Translations under genes and position numbers: made by a program | Part shown: positions 16,959-24,581 of the stretch, in pieces | Numbering within the stretch: position 1 is the stretch's first letter | Layout: each line of letters opens with the position of its first letter | Source: Paracoccaceae bacterium | GTDB taxonomy: Bacteria > Pseudomonadota > Alphaproteobacteria > Rhodobacterales > Rhodobacteraceae | NCBI GenBank assembly: GCA_024742405.1 | Contig: JANSYP010000001.1 | Span: 248,001 to 312,000, forward strand | Reading direction: 5' to 3' | Length of the DNA: 64,000 nucleotides | Notes under the pieces: generated by a model | Told to the model about the DNA's origin: nothing | The model's database searches: none | What the model saw: the letters and a program-made list of their open reading frames with translations, nothing else

Positions 16959-18039
16959 GGCGGTGCCGCGCCGCGAGGCGCATTTTCTCGGCAAACCGAA
17001 TGGCCGCGGCGACGGCGCGATAGTATTCCGGCGCGATCTGTTTGCCAATGTCGGTCGTCGCGTGGAGCGCCCGTGCTGTCGGCGGATCGCGGTGGATGGG
17101 CACAGAGGCCTCCGTCGCGATCTCTCGGATCTGCAAGGCGATGTGGTCGACCCCTTTGGCGATGCAAACAGGGGCTGATCCGGGACTGCGGTCCCAACTG
17201 AGGGCGACGGCGTAGTGCTCGGGATTGACTATCACCACGTCCGCATCGGGAACATCGGCAAGCATGCGGTTGGCCGCGATCGCCATGCCGCGTTGGCGCC
17301 GCTCCTGCTTGAGGAACGGATCGCCCTCGCTCTGCTTGGTTTCGTCCATCAGTTCCTGATGCGACATCCGGTGTTTGCGGAGATGCTCGGCGTACTGCCA
17401 AAGGTAGTCGACAAGCCCGATCGCCGCGCCGATCCCGATCACCGCGGCCAGAAACTCGACAGACAGCTGCATCATCACGGCAGCGCCGGACCGCGCCTCG
17501 AGCGCCATGGACTGCATCAGGACGGGCCAGCGAAAACTGAGAAAAGCCGCCAACGCCAGCGAAATCACAACGAGCTTTGCTGAGCTCTTGGCAAACTCGA
17601 AGAGCCCACTGCGTCCGAACTTGTTCTTGAAATTCTCCAGCGGCGAGATCCGCGACAGTTTGGGTTCCAGCTTTTCACCGCTTGGCGCGAAGCCGCGTTG
17701 AGCAAGGACGACCAGCAGCGCCATACCCGCCGGAAGCAAAAGCCAAGGCGCCATGGCAGCACCGATGCCGAGCATCATCGTGCCGGCAAGACTGCTGCCG
17801 CCATCATCGAGCAGGACAGGCCCAAGATCCGCACTCCGGTCGAGCATCACCGTGAGAGCCTGGCCGAAAAGCTGGAGGCTGGACGTTCCAAAGACAGACG
17901 CTGCCAAAAAAAACCCGCCATAGGCGCCTGCGGCGATCAGATCCTGCGACCGGGGGATTTCGCCGCGGCGGCGTGCATCTTCGAGTTTGCGCGGGGTCGC
18001 TTCATATGGCTTATCGCCGTCGTCTTCGGACTGGCTCAT
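16948..18039 (-). CDS. flhB: Flagellar export switch protein FlhB
   Basis: 363 aa. The cytoplasmic N-tail has YEATPRKLEDARRRGEIPRSQDL, four membrane segments follow (about residues 35-55, 88-112, 150-175 and 190-213), then a cytoplasmic C-domain. The autocleavage loop reads NPEH (residues 272-275, bases 17215-17226) where most family members have NPTH; the cleaved Asn-Pro bond is kept. It controls the switch of export from rod/hook to filament substrates. The ATG overlaps the fliR stop. Confidence 0.93.
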   Translation of the reverse strand: MSQSEDDGDKPYEATPRKLEDARRRGEIPRSQDLIAAGAYGGFFLAASVFGTSSLQLFGQALTVMLDRSADLGPVLLDDGGSSLAGTMMLGIGAAMAPWLLLPAGMALLVVLAQRGFAPSGEKLEPKLSRISPLENFKNKFGRSGLFEFAKSSAKLVVISLALAAFLSFRWPVLMQSMALEARSGAAVMMQLSVEFLAAVIGIGAAIGLVDYLWQYAEHLRKHRMSHQELMDETKQSEGDPFLKQERRQRGMAIAANRMLADVPDADVVIVNPEHYAVALSWDRSPGSAPVCIAKGVDHIALQIREIATEASVPIHRDPPTARALHATTDIGKQIAPEYYRAVAAAIRFAEKMRLAARHRHGK

Positions 18040-18815
18040 TACGGCGCACCGAAGGGGAAGGCGAGCGCCCGGTCCAGCCGGTCGAGCCAAAGCGTCAGGA
18101 TGAGCGGCGCGGCCAGGGCAAGAAGCGCGAGGCCCCCGGCGGTGATGGCCGGCGCGCCCACGAAGGCGACCATCAGCTGCGGCATGGCGCGATTGATCGC
18201 ACCGAGCGCCATATTGTAGAGCAGCGACGCGATCGCGAAGGGCGCGGCCAGCGAAAAGGCGAGGGCAAACGCGGACGTGACCTCATCCACGGCCCAGCCG
18301 GTCATGCCGGACGCCAGCGGGAGGGTTCCAAGGGGCACGAGCGTGTAGCTTTCTATCAACGCGGCGGCGATGCGTGTGTGAAATCCGGCCATCATCGCAA
18401 GGGCCAGACCCGCGACGGCAAAAACCTGGGCGATCGCGGGTTGCGGGTCGACCGCCGCTGCGCCGAGGATCTGGGAAAGTGATGTGGATTGCGCGGCGAT
18501 CGTGCCCAGGATCTGCAGGATCCAAATCGTCAGCCTGACAACAAAACCGAGGCACAGACCGGTCACGGTCTCGCTCACCAACGCGGCGGCGAAAGCCCCG
18601 AAGTCCGCGTCCACGAAGGGCTGAGGAACTGCGACCGCCGGTGCCACGATGAGAGCCAGCGCGACCGTGAGCGCGAGGCGGATGCGCATCGGTACCGCCT
18701 GCGCGCTGAAGCCGGGCAGAAGAAACACCGCGGCGCCAATGCGCAGAGCGACCAGGGCCCCCGCCCAGAGCCATGGCGCCAGAAGCTCGGCAAGGGCCTG
18801 GAGTTCGACCGTCAC
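18039..18815 (-). CDS. fliR: Flagellar export gate protein FliR
   Basis: 258 aa with about six hydrophobic helices and family stretches RIGAAVFLLPGFSAQAVPMRIR near residue 25 and FALAFSLAAPFAIASLLYNMALGAINRAMPQL near 190. It forms the export gate with FliP and FliQ in the inner membrane. It begins with GTG overlapping the flhA stop (GTGA), and its own stop overlaps the flhB ATG, so flhA-fliR-flhB is a coupled operon. Confidence 0.93.
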   Translation of the reverse strand: MTVELQALAELLAPWLWAGALVALRIGAAVFLLPGFSAQAVPMRIRLALTVALALIVAPAVAVPQPFVDADFGAFAAALVSETVTGLCLGFVVRLTIWILQILGTIAAQSTSLSQILGAAAVDPQPAIAQVFAVAGLALAMMAGFHTRIAAALIESYTLVPLGTLPLASGMTGWAVDEVTSAFALAFSLAAPFAIASLLYNMALGAINRAMPQLMVAFVGAPAITAGGLALLALAAPLILTLWLDRLDRALAFPFGAP

Positions 18816-20914
18816 GCGGGTACGACTCCGACGACGGCCGGGCGCGCATCCATGCCGATTTCCTCATAGGAGAGGACCGGCGCGGTTAGGCCACCGGCGC
18901 GCGCGACGGTGCGCAAAAACCGCCGCCTGTGGGCCCCGGTGACGAGTGCAGGAGATGTTTCGGCATCGGTAGATGCTGCAATGCGCTCCGCCAAGCCGCT
19001 GGCGAGGCGGTTGAATTCGTCTGGTGGCAAAGCCACGTCGCGGCGGCCCTGATCGGTTTCGACCTGATGCGCCTCGAAGCGGCGTTCCCACTCCGGGGCG
19101 AGCTGGACCAGCGGCAGACTGCCGTCTGAACGGGTGCATCCTGCGATGATCTGGAACCCGAGGCGCTGGCGGACATGTTCCACAATCGCCTCTGCACTAC
19201 CCACCACGGGCTTCGCTTCAGCGATCGCTTCCAGGATCAGCGGCATGTTTCGGATCGAGACCCGTTCGTCGAGCAAGAGCCGGAGCACTGACAAGAGAAG
19301 ATCCATCGGCACCTTGTCGGGGATCAACTCGTCGAGCAGGCGGCGGTTGGATGCCGCGCGGGTCTGGTCGCTCACCGACGTCATCTGATCGAGCAGATTG
19401 CGCAAGCTGCTGAGCGTCATCAGGCGCGACAGTGAGGTCTTGATCACTTCGAGCAGATGGGTGGAGATGACCTCTGTCGGGGTGACGACGGTGAGGCCCT
19501 CCAGCGTGGCCTTCTCGCGCATATCCGCGTCGATCCAGCGCGCGGGTGCGCCATAAACCGGCTCGCGCACGTCTTCGCCGGCGGGCAGACTTGCGTCCGA
19601 GCCTTGCAGCAAGGCCAACACATTGCCTGGCCGGACCCTGCTGCGCACGGCTTCGACGCCTTGGAGTTTAACCACATAGGTGCCTTCTGAAAGCTCGGGG
19701 TCGTCAGTGAGGCGGATCTCGCTGAGCAATACCCCGTAGCTCTCTGCCAGATGGGTGCGCATGTTCGAAATCCTGGCATCCAGACCGATCGCCGGGTCGA
19801 GCACCATGGGAACGAGATTAGGCGCAAAGAGCAGGTGGATCTCTTCCAAGGCCAACACATCGCCCAGGCGTTCCGCGGGAGGTTCATCCTTGGGTTGCTC
19901 GGCGCCGAGCGCTTCGTTTGCCCGGGTGGCGCGTTCGCGCCGCCAAGCTGCATGGGCGAAGGCGCCAAGGGCAAGCCCCCCGGCGAGGAAGGGCAGCATC
20001 GGCAGACCGGGTACGAACCCCAATAGCGCCATCAACATCGCAACGGTGGCAAGCGCTGCGGGATTGCGGCCGAGTTGTGCAGCCAAGGCTGTGTCTGTCG
20101 CGCCGGTTGCACCGCCTCGAGCCAGCAGGAGTGCCGAGGCGATGGATATGATCACAGCGGGAATTTGCGTCACGAGTCCGTCGCCGACGGTCAGAATGGC
20201 GTAGGTCGTGAAGGCGTCCGAAATGGGCATTCCGTGAAGCGTGAGCCCGATGACCAGGCCCATCACGAGGTTGAGCGCGGTGATGAGAAGACCGGCAACC
20301 GCGTCCCCTTTCACAAACTTGGACGCGCCGTCGAGGGATCCGAAGAAGGTCGTTTCTGATTGCTCCTGGGTCCGCCGTGCTTTGGCTTCTTCATGGGTGA
20401 TCGCGCCTGCAGACAGATCGCTGTCGATGGCAAGCTGTTTGCCCGGCATCCCATCGAGAGCAAATCGTGCGCCGACTTCCGCCATGCGGGCCGCACCTTT
20501 GGTGATCACGACGAAGTTCACGATCAACAGCACGCCGAACACAACAAGACCGATGAGCACGCTGCCGCCCATCACGAACATTGCAAAGCCTTCAATCACT
20601 TCTCCCGCGGCGTCGGTGCCGGTGTGACCTTGCCCGATAATCAACTTGGTCGACGAGACGTTGAGCGACAGCCGCAACATCAACGAAGCGAGCAAAACAG
20701 TCGGAAAAGCGGAGAAATCGAGAGGGCGCTCGACGAAAAGCGTCGTTGTGAAAATCAGGATCGCGAGCGCAAAGGAGGCGGCAAGCCCGATATCGAGGAC
20801 CCACGCCGGCATCGGCAGGATCATCATCACAATGATCGTTAACAGCGCCAGAGCGAGCAATACGGTTGGCTGAAACAACTGATGCAGGTCGATCGGCAGC
20901 GCGAGTGCTTTCAC
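18812..20914 (-). CDS. flhA: Flagellar export apparatus protein FlhA
   Basis: 700 aa. The first 330 residues hold about eight transmembrane helices and the family signature region around RPLDFSAFPTVLLASLMLRLSLNVSSTKLI and GVVFGVLLIVNFVVITKGA. The C-terminal cytoplasmic domain (about 360-700) binds late-export chaperones. It is the ion-driven part of the type III export gate. The start is GTG; AGGGG lies about 11 bases before it. First gene of the flhA-fliR-flhB-fliJ-like transcript. Confidence 0.95.
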   Translation of the reverse strand: MKALALPIDLHQLFQPTVLLALALLTIIVMMILPMPAWVLDIGLAASFALAILIFTTTLFVERPLDFSAFPTVLLASLMLRLSLNVSSTKLIIGQGHTGTDAAGEVIEGFAMFVMGGSVLIGLVVFGVLLIVNFVVITKGAARMAEVGARFALDGMPGKQLAIDSDLSAGAITHEEAKARRTQEQSETTFFGSLDGASKFVKGDAVAGLLITALNLVMGLVIGLTLHGMPISDAFTTYAILTVGDGLVTQIPAVIISIASALLLARGGATGATDTALAAQLGRNPAALATVAMLMALLGFVPGLPMLPFLAGGLALGAFAHAAWRRERATRANEALGAEQPKDEPPAERLGDVLALEEIHLLFAPNLVPMVLDPAIGLDARISNMRTHLAESYGVLLSEIRLTDDPELSEGTYVVKLQGVEAVRSRVRPGNVLALLQGSDASLPAGEDVREPVYGAPARWIDADMREKATLEGLTVVTPTEVISTHLLEVIKTSLSRLMTLSSLRNLLDQMTSVSDQTRAASNRRLLDELIPDKVPMDLLLSVLRLLLDERVSIRNMPLILEAIAEAKPVVGSAEAIVEHVRQRLGFQIIAGCTRSDGSLPLVQLAPEWERRFEAHQVETDQGRRDVALPPDEFNRLASGLAERIAASTDAETSPALVTGAHRRRFLRTVARAGGLTAPVLSYEEIGMDARPAVVGVVPA

Positions 20915-21492
20915 TGACTGAAACCCCTAAATTGCTGGCGATCTGCCAAAAAGGTGCGTGCAATACAGAGCGGTGTATGCGTTGAGCACGCGCCGTTTTT
21001 AGGACTTATCGGTTTAATTTTGCGTTATTCGGCATGGAGACAACGGTGCGTTCGACCATGCCAATCGGTCGGGTTACTGCGCCAACGCGTCTGCGCGATC
21101 GAAAACCATTGCTATGTCGCGCTTGCAGAGGCTGAAAACAGTCCTGTTGAAGAAAAGCGATGGCCGAATGGGACCGTGCGGCGGTCCGAAACGAAAAAAA
21201 TCCGTCAAATTGTCGAGGCTTTTTCAAACAAAACGTGTTTCGAAATTGGTGCCGGCCGAAAAAGCGTGGCCTTTCGAGTTCTGTCGCTAGGGATCAAGCT
21301 TGGTGAACGGCTTTGTAAGCCTGCCACCATCCCCGAAACCTGCCGAAACGGAGCGGTTCCAGTACGCCGCGGTCTTTGACGACGTGAGTGGAGGAGCCCT
21401 GGGAGAGGTCGCGCTTGAACGCACGTCAAAATACGCCGCCACCTCGCCGCAATCCGCTCGCGCGGCTGACAGCCGCTAGACTTTTGCCATGT
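20915..21492. other. Gap between flhA and flbT operons
   Basis: This 578-base stretch has lower GC than the surroundings around 20990-21260. I see no credible gene on either strand. It holds the flhA promoter region (reading left) with a CtrA-like motif at 21014-21028. Just past the flbT stop there is a small perfect stem GCGGCT/AGCCGC at 21462-21476 that has no T-run in the flbT reading direction. Confidence 0.5.
21014..21028. promoter_or_regulatory. CtrA-like site upstream of flhA
   Basis: TTAA-N7-TTAT matches seven of eight bases of the CtrA consensus TTAA-N7-TTAA. It sits about 100 bases upstream of the flhA start in an AT-richer patch. Many alphaproteobacterial flagellar operons are CtrA-dependent, so this is plausible, but one motif match is weak evidence. 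Confidence 0.35.
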
Positions 21493-21897
21493 CTATGCCT
21501 GGTCTCCACCGAGCAACTCGGCTTCAATGGGAAGCAAGCCGCGAAGCGCTTTCAGCACCTGGTAGAACTGCCCGGATGCTAGGTGTTTTGCCGCCGACCG
21601 GAGACGCGCTGAACTGTCGTCATCACGAAGCACTTTGGACAGTTGCGCAATTCCACGCGCGATCTGACCACCGCCTTCCGCTGCATCCACATCTCCAGAG
21701 AGCACCAGCTGGGTGACATAGCAAACCCTGCGTACGGGCGTATCCGCCTCCTCGGGGTGGATTGCGTCCTTTAGCCGGAGTATATGCGCATTGGGCGTGA
21801 CGATGTTCAAACGGGAGCGACGGTCGCCGTTTTCAATGACAGCGCCATTGATCAGGATCCGTTCCCGCGGACCGAGCTTTAGGACAAGCCCCGTCAT
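21493..21897 (-). CDS. flbT: Flagellin mRNA regulator FlbT
   Basis: 134 aa. The N-terminus GLVLKLGPRERILINGAVIENGDRRSRLNI and the later TPVRRVCYVTQLVLSG are characteristic of FlbT. In Caulobacter FlbT binds the flagellin mRNA leader and promotes its decay until the hook is finished. The ATG at 21897 overlaps the flaF stop by four bases, so the two are coupled. The flagellin gene lies directly upstream on the same strand, and its leader contains two stem-loops. Confidence 0.93.
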   Translation of the reverse strand: MTGLVLKLGPRERILINGAVIENGDRRSRLNIVTPNAHILRLKDAIHPEEADTPVRRVCYVTQLVLSGDVDAAEGGGQIARGIAQLSKVLRDDDSSARLRSAAKHLASGQFYQVLKALRGLLPIEAELLGGDQA

Positions 21898-22271
21898 TCG
21901 TCCGAGCCGCTGGTGCGCAGGCCCTCCATCACGGCGAGATTGATCTCGATGAGAATGTCGGGGTTGGCGTCCTTGCGCAGTACCTTGCTCGTATGTGCCG
22001 TACAGAAATCGGCGAGATATCCGAGCTTCGCGCGCAGTTCCAAAGGCAGTTCGTTGCCGCTGTCGGTTACGGTTGCGCCCAGCAGGATCCACAAACGACG
22101 GTTTTCGTGGAGGGCAGGGACCAGGGCGCTATAGCCCTGTTTGCCTTTAAGAGCGGCTTTTCTCAGGGCGCGTGTGGTTCTCGCCAGCGCTTCGTACTCG
22201 ACGCTCCGCGGCGTACGAATTGGGGCGCGGACAGACCCATAGGCCGTTTGGGCCAGATCAACAGCGTTCAC
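21894..22271 (-). CDS. flaF: Flagellar biosynthesis regulator FlaF
   Basis: 125 aa. The family pattern is visible: AYGSVRAPIRTPRSVEYEALARTTRAL near the start and ENRRLWILLGATV in the middle, with an all-helical tail. FlaF acts with FlbT in flagellin synthesis and secretion in alphaproteobacteria. Translation probably starts at GTG 22271. It lies 94 bases downstream of the flagellin stop. Confidence 0.92.
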   Translation of the reverse strand: MNAVDLAQTAYGSVRAPIRTPRSVEYEALARTTRALRKAALKGKQGYSALVPALHENRRLWILLGATVTDSGNELPLELRAKLGYLADFCTAHTSKVLRKDANPDILIEINLAVMEGLRTSGSDE

Positions 22272-22327
22272 GTCATATCCTTCCGATGACGGTGTTCAGA
22301 CACGGATTTCATCCGGGAACAGGGGGT

Positions 22328-22354
22328 GGGCGCGCCCTAAAACCGGGCGCACCC
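22328..22354 (-). terminator. Hairpin after the flagellin gene
   Basis: Twelve bases past the flagellin stop, GCGCCC/GGGCGC plus an outer GGG/CCC (one mismatch between) form a stem around a 7-base loop. There is no strong T-run, so it may attenuate rather than stop transcription into flaF-flbT, or protect the abundant flagellin mRNA 3' end. Confidence 0.45.
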
Positions 22355-22365
22355 GATGTGTCAGA

Positions 22366-23628
22366 TCAGCGGAAGAGCGACAGGATGCTCTGCGGCTGCT
22401 GGTTGGCGATCGACAGCGCCTGAATGCCCAGCTGCTGCTGCACCTGCAGGGCCTGGAGACGCGCGGAGGTTTCCTCCATGTCGGCATCCACGAGCGAGCC
22501 GATCCCGGATTCCATCGAGTCCATCAGCTTACCAACGAAGTTCGACTGAATTTCGATCCGGTTCTGGGAGGAACCGAAGGCAGCTGCGCTGTCGATGGAG
22601 TTCTGGATCAGGCCTTCGATTGCCCCGAGGGCTGCGGCCGCGCCGTCCTCGGTTGTCACATCGACCTGGCTGAGCAGATTGAGACCACCGCCGGCAGTGC
22701 CACCTGTGTTGGTCGCTACTGCGGACGTAAGACCTGCACCGGTGTTGTTGGTGATCGTGATGTCGGCGCCGGAAACGCTGACCGCCATATCCGTCACACC
22801 GTCTTCGGCGAGCTGGAATGCCATGCGATCGCCGAGAGCTTTCGCGATATCATTCACCGTATCGCCGTCGCGCGCGACATACTGCACATCAGCGGAAAGG
22901 CTTCCGAAGGCGTCGATCTGGTAGCTATCGCCTGCCAACACCGCGTTTCCACCACGTCCCGCTGTCGCGGTGTCGCCCGCCACTGAGAGTGTTCCGGACG
23001 CGCCATCGGCGATTGCGCCTGCTCCCGCAAACGCAGCGGCAGCAATATCGGTACCTGCGCCAAATGTCTGGTCGTTGACCCCGAGGTCCTGCTTGGCGAC
23101 GCCAATGTCGCTCGCTGTGACTGTTCCGTTCGCTGCCCGGTCGAGGGAGGACAGAACGCTGACATTGCCGCTGCCGACATTGTCGACGATGTCCGCGATG
23201 GCGGTGCCGCCGGTCTCCTGATTTGACAGCAGGTTAAGGCCGTTGAACTGCGCCGCGCCGACGACCGACTCGATCTGATCGGTCAGGAATTCGATGTCGG
23301 TCTGGATTTTTGCGCGATCGACGTTTTCTTCCTGCGAGCCGACGATCTTCGACTTGATGTCTTTCAGCAGGTCGGTGACGGTTTCGGAGGCGTCCCGCGC
23401 AAGGGCCACGGTCGACTCTCCGAGCGACAGGCTGTCGGAGATCGCCTTGAACCCGGTCACATCGGCTTCCATCACTTTCGAGATCGCCCAAACAGCAGCG
23501 TTATCTTTTGCGCTGCCGACTTCCTTGCCGGTGGAGATCATCGACTGGGTCTTCTCGAGCCCGCTGTTGATCCCTTTGAGCGTCTGCAGCGCGACCATGG
23601 CGCTGTTGTTTGTCAGAATACTGGACAT
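22366..23628 (-). CDS. fliC: Flagellin
   Basis: 420 aa. The conserved N-terminal D0/D1 region (SSILTNNSAMVALQTLKGIN, then EKTQSMISTGKEV) and C-terminal D0 (LQALQVQQQLGIQALSIANQ, ending ILSLFR) flank a variable, Ala/Gly/Thr-rich middle of about 200 residues. It is the filament subunit exported through the FlhAB/FliPQR gate. GGGGAAA stands before the ATG. The 5' leader carries two stem-loops, and flaF-flbT follow on the same strand, a standard alphaproteobacterial arrangement. Confidence 0.95.
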   Translation of the reverse strand: MSSILTNNSAMVALQTLKGINSGLEKTQSMISTGKEVGSAKDNAAVWAISKVMEADVTGFKAISDSLSLGESTVALARDASETVTDLLKDIKSKIVGSQEENVDRAKIQTDIEFLTDQIESVVGAAQFNGLNLLSNQETGGTAIADIVDNVGSGNVSVLSSLDRAANGTVTASDIGVAKQDLGVNDQTFGAGTDIAAAAFAGAGAIADGASGTLSVAGDTATAGRGGNAVLAGDSYQIDAFGSLSADVQYVARDGDTVNDIAKALGDRMAFQLAEDGVTDMAVSVSGADITITNNTGAGLTSAVATNTGGTAGGGLNLLSQVDVTTEDGAAAALGAIEGLIQNSIDSAAAFGSSQNRIEIQSNFVGKLMDSMESGIGSLVDADMEETSARLQALQVQQQLGIQALSIANQQPQSILSLFR

Positions 23629-23647
23629 TCGTATTTCCCCAGAGAGG

Positions 23648-23689
23648 CGGACGCTTTGCGTCCGGTTGCGTCAGCCGCCTGACGGCGGC
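23648..23689 (-). promoter_or_regulatory. Two stem-loops in the flagellin leader
   Basis: Reading the minus strand towards the flagellin ATG (23628), a perfect 6-bp stem GCCGCC/GGCGGC (23674-23689, 4-base loop) is followed by a perfect 7-bp stem CGGACGC/GCGTCCG (23648-23664, 3-base loop). The ribosome site comes about 10 bases later. Structured flagellin leaders are the known target of FlbT in Caulobacter; that this pair is the target here is inference. Confidence 0.55.
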
Positions 23690-23836
23690 ACCCTCGGCCT
23701 TTCTGACCTCCTGCGATTCCGAATTCCGGTATCGCGCCACCCGCTTGGAGTGCGCCTTGGGTTTGACGCGAGATCTCCTAAGCATCGCTAAACGCCAAAG
23801 GGTGGAATAGGGAAGATTCGACGCAAATCCCTCGGG

Positions 23837-24190
23837 TTATGCCCGCTTCTCCAGGGACGAGGCACGGAGTGGTGTGGGCCGGCGCCCTTCAGCATCGTAG
23901 CTTACGTTGCCCGTGCGGGCGTCACGAATCTCCTGCAGTCGCTGACGCACCGCGGCGATCCCGCGCGCCGCACCCGCGAGAAGCGACTGATTGCGCGCGG
24001 CTTTCTCGCTCAATTGTGCATAGGATTCAGGGCTCAGACCCGCCCGGTGCTCCAGAAGGCTGGCAAGCAACTCCTCCTTGCGGTCCTTGAGATCGCGAAC
24101 CGCGTCGAAATCCCCCTCGAGTAAAGCGTCGCGCTCGGCGTCCAGCAGGTCTTCGATCTCGGCGGCATTGTCGTTGATCAGGTTATCCAT
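23837..24190 (-). CDS. FlgN-like flagellar chaperone
   Basis: 117 aa, almost entirely helical: LINDNAAEIEDLLDAERDALLEGDFDAVRDLKDRKEELLASLLEH and a second long helix to LQEIRDAR. The acidic, coiled-coil layout and length match FlgN-type export chaperones for hook-associated proteins. The flgK and flgL clients are not in the window. The ATG overlaps the end of the rod-binding protein gene by eight bases, so both belong to one small operon reading towards flagellin. Confidence 0.65.
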   Translation of the reverse strand: MDNLINDNAAEIEDLLDAERDALLEGDFDAVRDLKDRKEELLASLLEHRAGLSPESYAQLSEKAARNQSLLAGAARGIAAVRQRLQEIRDARTGNVSYDAEGRRPTPLRASSLEKRA

Positions 24191-24470
24191 GGACTCGTCC
24201 TTTCAGGCTCTCAAAAATCTGCTCGGCAAGTCCGATCCCGCCCGACTGCGCCATTTGCTCTGCCTGTTCTCTGCGCAGGAAGGACGCAAACTGCGCCTCG
24301 CCGGTGCCGCCCGAGAAGCTGCCTTTGGTTTCCCCGAGCCCGGCGGATGTAAGCATCTCCGCCAGAAAGGACGCTTCCAGAGCCACCGCGGCGGCGCGCA
24401 GTTTGTCGAGGTCTCCGGCATGCTGAGGCGCAGGGGGCGGGATCATTGCGTTCGAAGGGATCGCGGTCAT
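24183..24470 (-). CDS. Rod-binding protein FlgJ-like (N-terminal domain only)
   Basis: 95 aa. KLRAAAVALEASFLAEMLTSAG followed by GEAQFASFLRREQAEQMAQSGGIGLAEQIFESL is the FlgJ rod-binding (Rod-binding/DUF) motif. The C-terminal muramidase domain of gammaproteobacterial FlgJ is absent, as is usual in alphaproteobacteria, where a separate SltF-like enzyme acts; no such enzyme is here. AAGGAA six bases before the ATG at 24470 sets the start. Confidence 0.82.
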   Translation of the reverse strand: MTAIPSNAMIPPPAPQHAGDLDKLRAAAVALEASFLAEMLTSAGLGETKGSFSGGTGEAQFASFLRREQAEQMAQSGGIGLAEQIFESLKGRVHG

Positions 24471-24581
24471 GGTGGGTTCCTTCAATTCGATGCAGTTTCC
24501 CTGTCGTGCCCCGTGGGCCGTAAAGATTGAGTAACTCTGCTGGGGAATGCTGACGCCAACCGGAAGAACTCCGAGGGCGAG

